Positions 1-12,509 of a stretch of 64,000 nucleotides of DNA are shown here, piece by piece. Each line of letters starts with the position of its first letter. Positions within the stretch are counted from its first letter, which is position 1. The notes under the pieces were generated by a model, which was not told the origin of the DNA, did not search any database, and was given only the letters and a program-made list of their open reading frames with translations. Source of the stretch: Casuarina equisetifolia. Taxonomy: Eukaryota; Streptophyta; Magnoliopsida; Fagales; Casuarinaceae. Where the stretch lies: the NCBI GenBank assembly GCA_028551475.1, contig CM052355.1:26935580-26999579 (forward strand), in the 5' to 3' direction. Position numbers and translations under genes: made by a program.

Positions 1-1400
<1,400 letters not shown>

Positions 1401-1439
1401 CGAAGACTTGTCTTACTTGTTTTCCTAATAAATGTAATC

Positions 1440-1757
1440 TCAATGCTTTCTTGTATTTTCTCGAAAGAAATGACATGCAATCTTTCTGTTTTGTCTTTTC
1501 ATATATACTAGATTCATTGCAATACCGGTAGCTATTTCTATTATCATAAAATTGACAGGTCTCTCTACTAGTACTTCAAAAGTCACGGAGCAGTCAAGTG
1601 TCCCGATTATCTCACATATAATAGTCACCATAGCTATATATTCCACCTCTAAAGATAAAAGAGACATAGTAGGTTTATCTTCCTCGAGAGAAGTGACCCT
1701 CCAAGTTAACTGAAAAAACCAAGGACTGTTCTTCTGGACACGGGATAGGTTCCCCAA
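1440..1757 (-). mobile_element. Copia RNase H fragment
   Basis: The minus-strand reading resembles the end of a Copia (Ty1) polyprotein: an LEVEYIAM block (family form AEAEYxAM), then ERPVNFMI, and a tail close to the family ERTKHIEIDCHFIREK segment. It abuts the truncated terpene synthase on its upstream side and may mark the event that removed that gene's 5' exons. It is an old broken fragment; no LTR was recognised. Confidence 0.7.
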
Positions 1758-2319
1758 TCTAAGTTGTAGTAGACTGTAAGTTTAGGTTTTCAATCTACTA
1801 AATCTTGAAGTTCTGGCTCTATGGCTTGCTCCTAGCAAGGATCCCAAACCGCAGTAGCGTAGGATATTAATTCATAAGCCTTAGAGATGCAGTTGATACA
1901 GCATTTGTGTTCAAAGGAAAGACAAGCAAGGCTAGCATGAGCAGAGGCATGATAAAGAGTACCGGATGCAGTCTCTAGAATAGTGGAGAAGAGGCAGTCT
2001 TCTATCCAGATAAAGGTTCGAGAGACCCACGAGGAATGATAAAGAGTCACCACATCCAACAGTCGTAGAGGTGGGGATTTTGATGGAAAGAGGTCGGGGC
2101 AACCACAGTGTCAGTGAGATCCTCCCACCCACTTGGGGCGTAAGGCCAAACTAGCTCCACAATAAATATATATATTTATATGGTCTCCCTAGTTTGAATA
2201 TTTTTCGAAAATGATGATGAAATTGATGAGGGACAACCATCAGCAACCATTATGTGAAGAAAAAGTTTTATTCACCAATATATATTCAAATTAAATCTGC
2301 TATGGTTGGAATTTGTTGG
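1758..2319. other. Unassigned spacer
   Basis: There are two overlapping short minus-strand ORFs but no recognisable domain, splice pattern or repeat end. A small AT-rich stretch (TATATATATTTATATGG, about 2166-2181) is present. It could be Copia or terpene synthase debris too decayed to assign. Confidence 0.4.
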
Positions 2320-3063
2320 GATTTTGGGTATCCTTTTTTTTTTTTTAAAGGATGCTTAATCCTAACAAGTTCAGTAAAAAAAGTCAAGGTTAAATTAAAA
2401 ATCAAACCCTGATTGAAAGTACAAAGGAAGGGGGCATTGTGCCAAACTCATTCATATATAATCCAATATGGCGGGTGCATTGAATCCACAAAACAAACAT
2501 CAAAGACTAGCACAGGCTGTAGCCTATCACAAAAACCAAAAGAGGGTTTCAAAAATGCAAAATGGGCCATGAGAGGTTGTATGATTCTATTTGTTGAAAC
2601 TCATTGTTTATGGTATGTAGAAAAAACAAAAAATTACTGACAAAACGTTGCAAAAAATTAAGCTAACTCCTGCAAAAAATATACTATATACTTTATAGAA
2701 GCCTCCGCTCTAATATGTCATTTTTTCACATAATCATCCCTCTTCTCTTCACGTAATTATCATTCTTTTGGTCCCCTAACACTACGGAACCACTCGCTGG
2801 AATTTATGGTAGCGTCCCATCAACCTCAAATTTTCAAAGGAAATATACTGACCTCCTATAGTCGTCCTAGTCGGACATGGATCTGCAAGCTGGCCGGACT
2901 TGTATCGGTACTTGACCTTGCTTTAACGTGGTGTCCATTCGTTTCGGAGGCAATGAAACAATTGTCTTCCGTGTAACATAGTGCATTAAGATCTGCCGTA
3001 AACCAGTAAAGCCAGGTATCTGTGTGTGTTCCACCTTATGTTCTTTTTTTTTCTTTTTCTTTT

Positions 3064-3402
3064 TCATGACATTGACCTTCTAGGGGTATGTGTATCAGTA
3101 CGCTGGTCGGCGACTTGGTCTAAATCAACCCCACTGGAAAAACCATTGCTTTTAGAATCATTTCCTTGTATGTGGTATTGCTTGAACATGTTATCCTCTA
3201 TTTTTTGTGGCACTGACAAAATAACTTCTTCAGGGTTACTGGCATTCATCACCACAAACACTGCTTTAGGAAACCTAAGGAAATGTAGAACCATCAAGAC
3301 ATAATATTAAAGAAAAATCATCAACATGGCGAATGACAACCAAGGTTTATTATGACCAAAAAGATGTGGTGTCATGGCTAGGAAGCTCAAAATCCCTAAC
3401 AT
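3064..3402 (-). pseudogene. Small hydrophobic ORF, copy A (function unknown)
   Basis: Not a recognised family. Reading starts at the ATG at 3402 (MLGILSFLAMTPHLFGHNK), passes a hydrophobic segment that holds one in-frame stop in this copy, then continues through a VLHFLRFPKAVFVVMNAS block to a polar, partly basic tail ending near TPRRSMS at 3064. The overall shape is a short hydrophobic N-terminal half with a polar tail, about 110 codons, which is compatible with a signal-anchor or secreted-peptide precursor. Copies B and C at 6259 and 10944 keep the same ATG and core. A perfect TATATATA lies 74 bases upstream. The internal stop means this copy is probably dead or needs splicing. Confidence 0.4.
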
Positions 3403-3475
3403 TGATATTTCGCATTATCCAAAAGTTAGTAATAGAGAAGCTCTAGCTTGTGCCCCAGATACCAATTCGTGCACC

Positions 3476-3483
3476 TATATATA
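3476..3483 (-). promoter_or_regulatory. TATA box of small ORF copy A
   Basis: TATATATA about 74 bases upstream of the ATG at 3402, with the following leader conserved in copy B. The spacing fits a plant RNA polymerase II core promoter with a leader of roughly 40 bases. Confidence 0.5.
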
Positions 3484-3865
3484 GAGAGCCAAAAAACTAT
3501 TTTTTTTTCATCCATACAAGTTAAGAAGTTAAAAAAACTAAAGTCGTTCAAGCCTACTATCAAGCATGTATGCCGAAATGGTTGTGCTCCGACCACAAAC
3601 TAATATTATTGGTAAGCTTTCGCTTTCCTTAAAAAACATTAAAGGTTTAAGAAGTGGTGGAACTGAGACCTTGCGGGGAAGTATGACCACATATATTTTC
3701 GGTTTGTCTGAGCTTGAACATTCAGTTTTTGTTTTTCATGAAAGATTTTTTTATCTGTGCCCATGAATTGGTGCCATGGCAAAACTCTTGTCACATCACG
3801 CCTGTCCTAAACTCTATTGCATCATCAATTCTGCAATTGCACATGATGCTTGAAAATTATCTTCT

Positions 3866-3897
3866 TTTTTTCTTTTTCTTTTTCTTTTTCTTTTCAT
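3866..3897. repeat. (TTTTTC)n simple repeat
   Basis: Pyrimidine-rich hexamer repeat. The matching place in copy B (6720-6745) has a different length, showing slippage after duplication. Confidence 0.8.
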
Positions 3898-4473
3898 AGA
3901 TAAAGGGTAGGGGATTTTGGTGTCTTGCACCTTGGTCCTCTTTGGTTTTATGCTGCCTTGGCTTCATTTTTTTTTTGACAACATAAACATTAGATCAAGC
4001 CTAAAATTAATTTATTTTTTGGATCAAATGAAAAATAAAAAAGCTAAGCCCCAACCCAACTACCTATCCGCTGGAATTTGTTTATCAAGACACTTAAAAC
4101 TTGCCATGGTAAACGTCATATATCAAGAGTAAATTTGAAGTCCTTGGCTTGAAGTATGATTCACCTTTCCACATAGGCAACAATTACTCCTTTCCACATG
4201 GGTTTCTTGCAAGGCTTTTCATGTGTGGTAGGTATGATTTTTTTTTTTTTTAATTTTCATAGTCCCACAGGAAGGGAGGGATATTTGAACCCCTGATCAA
4301 GTGGACTCGCCAATCATGTATCTGACTCATTTACTACTAGGCTAAGGGGAAACCCCTTTCTTTTTCAATGATGCGTAAACATGTATTCAAAAGTGGATTA
4401 CCCTAGGCCATTAATAAGGTTACAGAATAGGTCATCTAGAACCGGTGTGGGACTACATAATTCCCAACAAGTA

Positions 4474-4552
4474 CCACCACTTTGTGTTCCTTAATTTAGT
4501 GATGGGAAGCCAGTCTTCAAAATCCTTTCTCTTCTTAGATGCGTCTTCCATT
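4474..4552 (-). pseudogene. LHT transporter remnant, copy A (N-terminal codons only)
   Basis: The minus strand still codes for the start of the lysine/histidine transporter seen at 8200 in copy B: a MEDASKKRKDFE-like beginning followed by TKLRNTKWWY. All later transmembrane segments are missing, so only about 26 codons are left. The flanks on both sides align with copy B, so an internal deletion removed the rest. Confidence 0.75.
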
Positions 4553-6055
4553 TTTTATTCAAGATAGTAGGGGTTCCTCCTAAGCATTCCCAGTCTCTCA
4601 AACCTTTCGAGTCCATATAAAAAGGGGCCAAAACTAAGGATTTATTTCATTTATTTTATTTACTAAGGATTAGGAAGAGGAATTTAAGAGATTTTTGGGA
4701 AAGGCTAAGGTTTGAACCTTACCTCTTATGCAAAGGATTTCCCTATTCCATGGAACCATCAAGGTTTGAGTAGACATATTTAACTCTAACCCACCTTGGT
4801 TCCAATTGAGTCAAGGTTTTTTTTTTAACTAAAAATCATTTGTAATAGTTGGCAATGCCAAAATTATAACACACCTTTTTGGTGAACAACCAATAGGTAA
4901 GTGAAGCCTAAGAGGAAGTAACATTTAGACCTTCTCACAAAGATTCTCATATAAAAATACATTATATTTATTCAGGCTTGAATTTTTTTTCTGCTATTTT
5001 GGGCATAGAAAAGACCACCAGAATTTGATAAGGTTCAGCCGTAAAAGTAGTGTTGGTTCCTGTTTCTGAATAGCGCTCCGTACGATTCAGCGTAGTCAGT
5101 ACAGCCCGCATATGTCCTATCTGTCTCAATTTTTTTTTCTTTTTCCCTTTTCAATTCTCTCAACGAATTTGTTGGAATTTTGGGTTTTTTTTATTATAAA
5201 AAAATGGATACTTAATCCTAACAACTTTAATAAATAGGTCAAGGTTAAATAAAAACCAAACCCTTATCGAAAGTACAAAGGAAGGGGGCATTGTGCCAAA
5301 CTCTTTTTTATATAATCCACTATGGCGGGTGCATCGAATCCACAAAACAAACATCAAAGACTAACACAGGCCGTAGCCTATCACAAAAACCAAAAGAGGG
5401 TTTCAAAAATGAAAAATGGGCCATGAGAGGTAGTATGATTCTATTCGTTGAAACTCATTGTTTATGGTACGTGGAAAAAACAAAAAATTACTAACAAAAA
5501 TGTTTCAAAAAATTGAGCTAACTACTGCAAGAAATATACTATATACTTTATAGAAGCCTCCGTTCTGATATGTCATTTTTTCACATAATCATCCCTCTTC
5601 TCTTCACGTAATTATCATTCTTTTATTCCCCTAACACTACGGAACCACTCGCTGGAATTTATGGAAGCGTCCCATCAACCTCAAATTTTCAAAGGAAATA
5701 TATTGACCTTCTAGTCGTCCTAGTCGGACATGGATCTGCAAGCTGGCCGGACTTGTATCGGTAATTGACCTTGCTTTAACGCGGTGTCCATTCGTTTCGG
5801 AGGCAATGAAACAATTGTCTTCTTCCGTGTAACATAGTGCATTAAGATTTGCCATAAACCAGTAAAGCCAGGTATCTATGTGTGTTCCAGATTATGTTCT
5901 TTTTCTTTTTTTCCTTTTCATGAGCTACATTGACCTTCTAGGGGGACATGTATCAGTACGCTGGTGGGCGCCTTGGTCTAAATCAACCCCACTGAAAAAA
6001 CCATTGCTTTTAGAATCATTTCCTTGTATGTGGTCTTGCTTGAACATGTTATCCT

Positions 6056-6259
6056 CTATTTTTGTGGCACTAAAATAATATCTTCTTCAGGGTTACTTGC
6101 ATTCATCATCACAAACACTGCTTCAGGAAACCTAAGGAAATGTAGAACCATCAAGACATAATATAAAAGAAAAACCACCAACATGGCTAATGACAACCGA
6201 GATTTATTATGACCAAAAAGATGTGGTGTCTTGGCTAGGAAGCTCAAAATCCCTAACAT
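6056..6259 (-). CDS. Small hydrophobic ORF, copy B (function unknown)
   Basis: A 67-residue open frame from the ATG at 6259 (MLGILSFLAKTPHLFGHNKS), with a strongly hydrophobic stretch (LAMLVVFLLYYVLMVLHFL, about residues 24-42), then FPEAVFVMMNASNPEEDI and a stop. In copy A the frame continues about 45 residues further into a polar tail. No cysteine pattern or known peptide-hormone motif is seen. The hydrophobic segment could be a signal anchor or one membrane span. The start is supported by its conservation in three copies and by a TATATATA at 6333-6340. An RNA-only gene or a terminal exon are alternatives. Confidence 0.4.
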   Translation of the reverse strand: MLGILSFLAKTPHLFGHNKSRLSLAMLVVFLLYYVLMVLHFLRFPEAVFVMMNASNPEEDIILVPQK

Positions 6260-6332
6260 TGATATTTCGCATTATCCCAAAGTTAGTAATAGAGAAGCTC
6301 TAGCTTGTGCCCGAGATACCAATTCGTGCACC

Positions 6333-6340
6333 TATATATA
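6333..6340 (-). promoter_or_regulatory. TATA box of small ORF copy B
   Basis: Perfect TATATATA, 74 bases upstream of the ATG at 6259, at the same distance as in copy A. The sequence between box and ATG is nearly identical in both copies. Confidence 0.5.
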
Positions 6341-7029
6341 GAGTCAAAAAACTTCTTTTTTTTTTTTTCATACGTACAAGTTAAGAGGTTAAAAAACTAA
6401 AGTCGTTCAAGCCTACTATCAAGCATGTATGCCAAAATGGTTGTGCGCCGACCACAAACTAATATTATTGGTGATCTTTCGCTTTCCTTAAAAAACATTA
6501 AAGGTTTAAGAAGTGGTGGAACTGAGACCTTGCGGGAAAGTATGACCACATATATTTTCGGTTTGTCCGTGCTTGAACATACAGTTTTTGTTTTTCATGA
6601 AAGATTTTTTTATCTATGGCCATGAATTGGTGCCATGGCAAAACTCTTGTCACATCACGCCTGTCCTAAACTCCATTGCTTCATCAATTCTATAATTGCA
6701 CATGATGCTTGAAAATTATCTTCCTTCTTTTTTTTTTCACCTCTTTTTTCATAGATAAAGGATAAGGGATTTTGGTGTTTTGCACCTTGGTCCTCTTTGG
6801 TTTTATGCTGCCTTGGTTCCATTTTTTTTTTTGACAACATGACCATTAAATCAAGCCTAAAATTAATTTATTCTTTGGATCAAATGAAAAATAAAAATGC
6901 TAAGCCCTAACCCAACTGTCTATCCTTGTATCTGGAGATTGGAATCTGTTTCCTAAGTACTTAAAACTTGCTAGGATAAACGTTGTATATCAAGAGTAAA
7001 ATTTGAAATCCTTGGCTTGAAGTATGATT

Positions 7030-8200
7030 TGCCTCAATGCTCTGATCAGGCTAAGGTCATTAATGTCAGCCCAATTACAATGCCCAGCCAATTTGTAGTC
7101 CATGATAAGCTGAACCTTTTAGGTTTATAGATGGCCAACCAAATAATGCAAGGCAAAAAGTATGATGTGGGAGCAAAGGTAAATCCTCTGAAGAAATTGA
7201 GATGTTTATTGAAAAAAGGGAATGTAATTGCTAGGAATATGATAAGTGCAACATATGCATTGTGTATTATGAAATGAAGGAACCAACTTGGCTTGAACAA
7301 GCCAAGCCTGGGCTTCTCCAGAGATAAAAGGATGTTATCCTGAACAATGATTTCAAATACCCAATTACACCTTTTTACATGGGTTTCTTGGAAGGCTTTT
7401 CTTGTGTGGAAGGTATAATTCTTTTATTTTTTATTTTTATTTTTTATATTCACGAAAGGAAGAGAGATTTGAACACTTGACCAAGTAAACTTACATTAGG
7501 GGTGTAACCAAATTACCTCTAGAACAGAGGTAGTCCCCACATTGTGAACGGAAGGATCTCCAAGATACATCAACCAAGGCTGTAAAGAAGTTGAATACAG
7601 TTTCTGCAGTGATTGATGCCTTTGGACAGTACTGCACATCTGGTTGAACTCCGCTGTGAACGGAAGCTGTCCAGGCAATGGTGGAATAACTTAAAGAGAC
7701 GCCGATAATGGAGTTGAAACTGGGAAGGTGAGAGATAACAAAATGAACCGATGCAAATATCATGATGAAGTAGGTGGTTTTGATAGATTTGCAGCCAGAG
7801 CACAACAGATCAGAGATTTTCCACCCGTGATCATGTACACTCTGTTTACGCCAACTTCAACTGTTAGTTGTTGAGGCACCACTATCCAAAGGCCAAGCTT
7901 TCCTCCAAAAGCATGCTGACCCAACTCATGGTACCTATCAAACCTCTTCCCTGGCACCATTTCGTGCATTTCGACCATTTGCCACAAGGTGTACAGAGTG
8001 ATAATCCATGACAAAACCAACACAGCAACACCAAGACCCCACCCAAGTTGAGCCATACCGTGGGGGAGACCCAGGACTCCAGCGCCAACCATAGCAGTGA
8101 CATTGTGGAAAGCCGAGTACCACCACTTTGCGTTCCTTAATTTAGTTGATGGGGGAAGCCCGTCTTCAAGATCCTTCTTCTTTTTAGATGGGTCTTCCAT
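7030..8200 (-). pseudogene. LHT: Lysine/histidine transporter (LHT) pseudogene
   Basis: The minus strand carries three blocks of an amino acid/auxin permease-family transporter of the LHT type (H+-coupled uptake of amino acids at the plasma membrane). The block from 8200 to about 7830 starts [17 protein letters not shown] and includes [20 protein letters not shown], the first transmembrane hairpins and a GGKSL motif. A second block (about 7500-7805) has [19 protein letters not shown] and SLSYSTIAW. The C-terminal block (7046-7300) has FAPTSYFLPCIIWLAIYKPK. Intact relatives are about 440 residues. Here a few codons after GGKSL are gone with a frame change, and roughly 110 residues between blocks two and three are missing. 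A TTTTTATA motif lies about 65-70 bases upstream of the start. Confidence 0.85.
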
Positions 8201-8599
8201 TTTTTATTCAAGATTAGTACGAGTTCCTCTTAAGCATTTCCAATCTCTCAAACTTTTCCATCCCTATAAAAAGGCCAAAACTAAGGATTCATTTCATTAA
8301 CTTTATTTCATTTTATTTTATTTATTTATTAGGGACTAGAAAGACGAATTTAAGAGATTTTTGGGAAAGGTGGAGGTTTGAACCTTAGCTCTTATGCAGA
8401 GGAGTTCCCTATTCCATTGAACCATCGAGGCTTGAGTAGACATATTTAACTCTAATCCTCCTTGGTTCCAATTGAGCTAAGTTTGAACAACCAATAGGTA
8501 AGTGAAGCCTAAGAGGAAATAACATGTATACCTTCTCATGGAGATTCTCATATAAAAATACATTATATTTATCCATTTGATGAAATGAAAAATAGAATA

Positions 8600-9080
8600 T
8601 AAACAATGGAGCCAACACACATTTGGTAGTGACCATCTTAGTCGCAAAAGAGAAGGTCTCCTTATAATTAGTCTCATATTATGGGGTGAAACCCTTGGCT
8701 ATAGAAGTTGGGCCTTGTACCTCTTGATTGAATCACTCACACAATACTTCACTTTGTAAAACCATTGATAACCATTTGGCTTACACCCATGTAGTGAATC
8801 AATCAATATTTGTGTCCAATTGGCCTTCAATGCATGAAGTTCACTAACCATGACTTCAACCCATCTTAGGTCACGAATTATCTCATGATAATAAAGTGGC
8901 TCACCGGCAAAGGAGAACGAAGTGATGAATGCTTTATAAGGGATAGGGTAGATCAAGGGTGGCAAAGTGAAAAATAGGACATGAAATAGCATGAAGTCTA
9001 GTTGAAAGACTCCCAGATGTGGCTGTAAGAATGGCACTATCATGACAATGACAATCCTAAGTTCAGGCCTTGGTACTTCT
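8600..9080 (-). mobile_element. Copia reverse transcriptase fragment
   Basis: Between tandem units B and C, the minus strand reads as the N-terminal edge of a Copia reverse transcriptase: an EIIRDLRWVEVMVSELHALK block (family form EAxxDPRWxxAMxxExxAL), then KPNGYQWFYKVKY and KRYKAQLL. Fragmentary and old, with several breaks; no LTRs recognised. It sits exactly between two repeat units. Confidence 0.75.
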
Positions 9081-9337
9081 GTCAAGCGTCGAGCACGCCT
9101 CACCAAAATTTTGTGAGGTCTAACTGTCCTAAACGTACTTATGTAGTGCTGCCCACGACTCAGCATGGCCAGTCCTAGACCCAGATCCCTGTGCGTTTCG
9201 AATTATCTTTCCTTTTTTTTTTTCTTTTCATTTTAGTCTCTTAATGAACATGTTGGGATTTTTGTTTTCAAAAATAAGAAGAGGTTAAATGATTGTGTGC
9301 ATTGAAACTCATTGTTTATAGTATGCAAGAAAAAAAA

Positions 9338-9356
9338 AACACACACACACACACAT
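9338..9356. repeat. (AC)n microsatellite
   Basis: About nine dinucleotide units following an A-run. Neither copy A nor copy B has it, so it arose after the duplication. Confidence 0.8.
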
Positions 9357-9532
9357 TATTATGTTCACATCTTTGGGGTAAACCAGTCCGGCAACATATC
9401 TATGTCTATTCCAATTTTTTTTTCTTCCTTTTCATGAACTACATTGACCTTCCAGTGGGAGAAGTCTTAAGTACGCTGGTCGGCGCCTTGGTCTAAATCA
9501 ACACCTCTGAAAAAGGCCATTGTTTCTAGAAT

Positions 9533-10705
9533 CATTTTTTTTTTTGGTGGAAAGGTAAATTGTATTAATACATATTAAAGTACAAAAGCACAGAGGCATA
9601 CCCTAGTATTACAAAAGTCACCATATCTATGAAAAGATGGAAGTTGAAAGCCTCCAAATCTCACTCAAAATAACATTGCATTGAGAAGATTTTATATTTC
9701 TAAACAAAGAAGCTCTCTCTCGTACTATCTTCTTTATTTTCGTTAAGAGAATAGGGATATCCATTGTTTTCTCTTAAAAACGTCTTCTATTTCATTCAGC
9801 CCATATATAATAAATACAAGCTAAGAAAGATATCTTGAGAAGTTTGGCAGCTAAATTCCTTCCTTTTATTGCTTTGATAATCCATTATAGTTCTTCATTC
9901 CATCCTTCAATGTAACGTTGGATTCCATTCTAAGCAAGAATACTTTTCCAAATCATCCTTGTCAATGCACATTCAAAAAAGAGATGACTTCTATTTTCTA
10001 AATGAGATTGACAAAAATCACAATATATGTTTACCGAAGGAAGCCATCGTATAATTTCTGTTGCTGTAGAAAGTCTATCCCTACAAACAAGTCATCCAAT
10101 GAAATTATGTTTGCTAATGCCACATGTCCAAATTAAATTATACCAATCAACCATTTCTCCAACTTGCCGAAAATCATTATAAATCTTTTGGCAACAATAT
10201 GTAGAACTTGAGAGAACAAAGGTAAGTGTAAGCCTTAACTTGAGGAGACCCCGCCAACTCTAAGCCATGGTACCTTTTATGTCCAACTGCATTACTAGGG
10301 TTCTTTTACACTTTGTATTGTGAATCCATTTACTCCATAATGAGCCTTCTGGGAGATTAATGAGATTCCAAAGCATACGTCTTAAAAGGACTTTATTCCA
10401 AATTTTGAGGTTTAGTAAACCTAATCTCCCTTCTTTCTTCGGTGAATAAACAATTTGTCAAGCTACTTTGTGAGAACGATACATATCTATATTACCTGCC
10501 CATAAAAATTTCCTTATCTTTTTCTCAATCTCATAAATAGTCTGCTTTGGCAATAGGAAAACTTGCATCCAAAATGTGCAAATAGAAATGAGGACAGATT
10601 TTGCCAATTGTAATCTTCCTGCATAGCTTAAATGTTTCATTCCCCAACCTTCTATTCTTTCAAATATTTTATCCGTTAGACCTTTACAATCAACTTGAGT
10701 TAGTC
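9533..10705 (-). mobile_element. L1-type LINE fragment, 5' truncated
   Basis: The minus strand carries MKHLSYAGRLQLAKSVLISI and PKQTIYEIEKKIRKFLWAG (10458-10640), the conserved stretch downstream of the reverse transcriptase in plant L1 elements, followed by degenerate sequence resembling the zinc-binding RVT region. The element ends at 9533-9544 in a T-run, the complement of its poly(A) tail. Sequences on both sides match adjoining positions of tandem copy A (about 3160-3190), which defines the insertion site. Only the last 1.2 kb of the element is present and its frame is interrupted many times. Confidence 0.8.
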
Positions 10706-10944
10706 TTTTTGTGATATTTGCCTAAACATGGTATCCTTTATTTCTGGGGCACTGAAAAAGAATTGTCTTCTTCAGTTTACTTGCATGCATCACCACAAAC
10801 GGCGTTTCGGAAAACCTAAGGAAATACAGAACCGTCAGGACGTAGTGTAAAAGAAAAACTGCCAATATGGCAAACGAAAGCAACCGAGAATGTTATGATC
10901 AAGTGAAACGGTGTCATGACTAGGAAGCTCAAAATCCCTAACAT
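10706..10944 (-). pseudogene. Small hydrophobic ORF, copy C, split by LINE
   Basis: The ATG at 10944 and the beginning MLGILSFLVMT are kept, and further on the frame FAILAVFLLHYVLTVLYFL then FVVMHAS matches copies A and B, but a frame change separates them. The tail lies on the far side of the L1 insert (about 9440-9535). The TATA box is missing because homology ends just beyond the leader. Confidence 0.45.
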
Positions 10945-10968
10945 TACTAGTTCGCATTATCCAAAAGT

Positions 10969-12509
10969 TTGTCATTTGTAGTCAGATTAATACTAGAATT
11001 GACGCATACAAATCATTTATTTCACAAATCTAATTCAATCACAGTTTTAAAATCCAAAATTTTCCATTCCGTGCTTAACAATAATCAAAGAAAATCAGTT
11101 AAAACGAAATATATGATTATAGATAAAACACCTGTGCCGACCTTACATTAGCTACACTACTTATGCGAATCTCTATTGACATACGGAACATTTACAATTA
11201 CCCACTTTCTGATCATCGTCAATCCAGATGTTACGGCTCGATCCTGTCTAACAAGGATAAAACGACTTCTGACTTCAGCTAAGAAAGATCATCCCTTCAA
11301 CACCTGAACAAAATGATAGCAGGTGTGGATAAGCGTTATACACCACGTAGCAATACAATCTTAACGTTATTTCAGTCATTCGAAAAAAGGAAGATGATGA
11401 CTAAAAGAGTCGCCTATTTGCCAAAGAAAATCCCATTCACAACATCAACAGGCAACGCATGAGCTGGATCGACCGCTTTCAAACCTGGATATTCTAGAAG
11501 TGAAAGTCCTGTAACAACAAAGACAAACTACTCTAGATTTGATACATCGCACGAAAGGAAAATGGATTCGGAACATCTATAGATGATGAATCTAGTGGGA
11601 TTTGAAAACCCAGTTGAACTGGATTTATTTCCTCACAACCTTATCCCAGTCTCCCTAATACATTAAATGATATGAGTAATAGATATTACAATGATATAGT
11701 GATTCAACTCAAAGTTCAATATTTAACAAATGCCTTATGCATAGATCAGAAACTGGAGGAGAATAAGAACACCAAATCAAGCAAAGTCGCATTCACTTCG
11801 CAGCTATTCCAAAGTACAAATAATATCATAACTAAATCTACCACTCATATTCGATCCATGGAGATGTTGTCTTGGTTAGGTTAACGCAGCTACCTAAAAC
11901 GTAAGTTACATAAAGTGGGCTGCCGAGGGTCAGCTGTGAAGTGTAGTGCACTGCCATAGGCTTATAGGGCTACGATGAACTTAGGCTTGTAAGAGTTTAA
12001 GTTGATGATGATGTTTAAATAGAAAGTACTTTAACTAGTTTCAAGCCTGAATCTTTTGACAGGATAGTCACGTGACAAGAAAAGTCTTACCTTGATGTTA
12101 TAAATATCTACAATTATGTAGTCAAATACAAAAATAAAATCCAATGAATATGCCTGCGAAGAGGTTAGATCAACAGAGGCAATGTGGTTAGTATCATAAG
12201 GTCGTCGAAAGCTCTAACCAATACACCATCAATGCGCTGCCTTTGTGCTTCCTAGCTCTCCTGGAAGCATCCTTCGCCCATCTCAATAGCATTGTATATT
12301 CATGCTTCTTTAAAAAGTAAAAAGTTGGTGATTCAAGGCGAGTTGGACCCTATCGGCGTTCTGGGTTGGCAGCTCGCTGCTCTGTGAAACAAGCCTCACG
12401 CAATGCCCTCCTCTCCGGGGCCCATCTGTCCAGAGCCTTCGCCCAAGAAAGGTGGACCAAATCCCAGCTTGAAACGGGCGGACTAGGAAATAGCGCCTGC
12501 CTGCCCTAC
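10969..12509. other. Gene-poor interval
   Basis: No domain-bearing ORF, tRNA or repeat end was recognised. Short ORFs at 10969-11151 and 11672-11884 have low-complexity composition. The GC-richer part at 12340-12500 has ORFs on both strands but no recognisable protein. Confidence 0.4.

Larger units (their letters stand above)
2320..4985 (-). repeat. Tandem segmental repeat, copy A
   Basis: This is the first of three diverged direct copies of one chromosomal unit. Shared landmarks with copy B (5165-8575) run in the same order: a GAAAGTACAAAGGAAGGGGG block (2417 / 5270), the small ORF with its TATA box, a GACCACAAACTAATATTATTGG block (about 3592 / 6450), an ACATGGGTTTCTTG block, the LHT start region, and an AGTGAAGCCTAAGAGGAA end block (about 4901 / 8500). 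In copy A almost the whole LHT gene has been lost. Confidence 0.85.
5165..8575 (-). repeat. Tandem segmental repeat, copy B
   Basis: The most complete of the three copies. It holds the small ORF (6056-6259) and most of an LHT gene (7030-8200). The start-to-start distance from copy A is about 2.85 kb and to copy C about 4.1 kb; the difference reflects LHT loss in A and the insert between B and C. Confidence 0.85.
9240..10968 (-). repeat. Tandem segmental repeat, copy C (partial)
   Basis: Begins with the same TTGGGATTTT block as A and B, carries the small ORF and is split by an L1 insert (9533-10705). Homology stops near 10968, just past the ORF start region and before its TATA box, so this copy has neither promoter nor LHT part. 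Confidence 0.75.

Noticed and set aside
2867-3067. Lys-rich 66-codon minus-strand ORF downstream of the small ORF
   Set aside because: The N-terminal lysine run comes from a simple T-rich repeat; copy B reads in a different frame, so protein-level conservation is not supported.
8097-8300. 67-codon plus-strand ORF
   Set aside because: Antisense shadow of the LHT start region.
12140-12240. tRNA-like stretch on the minus strand (GGTGTATTGGTTAGAGC)
   Set aside because: Resembles an A box, but there is no B box at the right distance and no cloverleaf.
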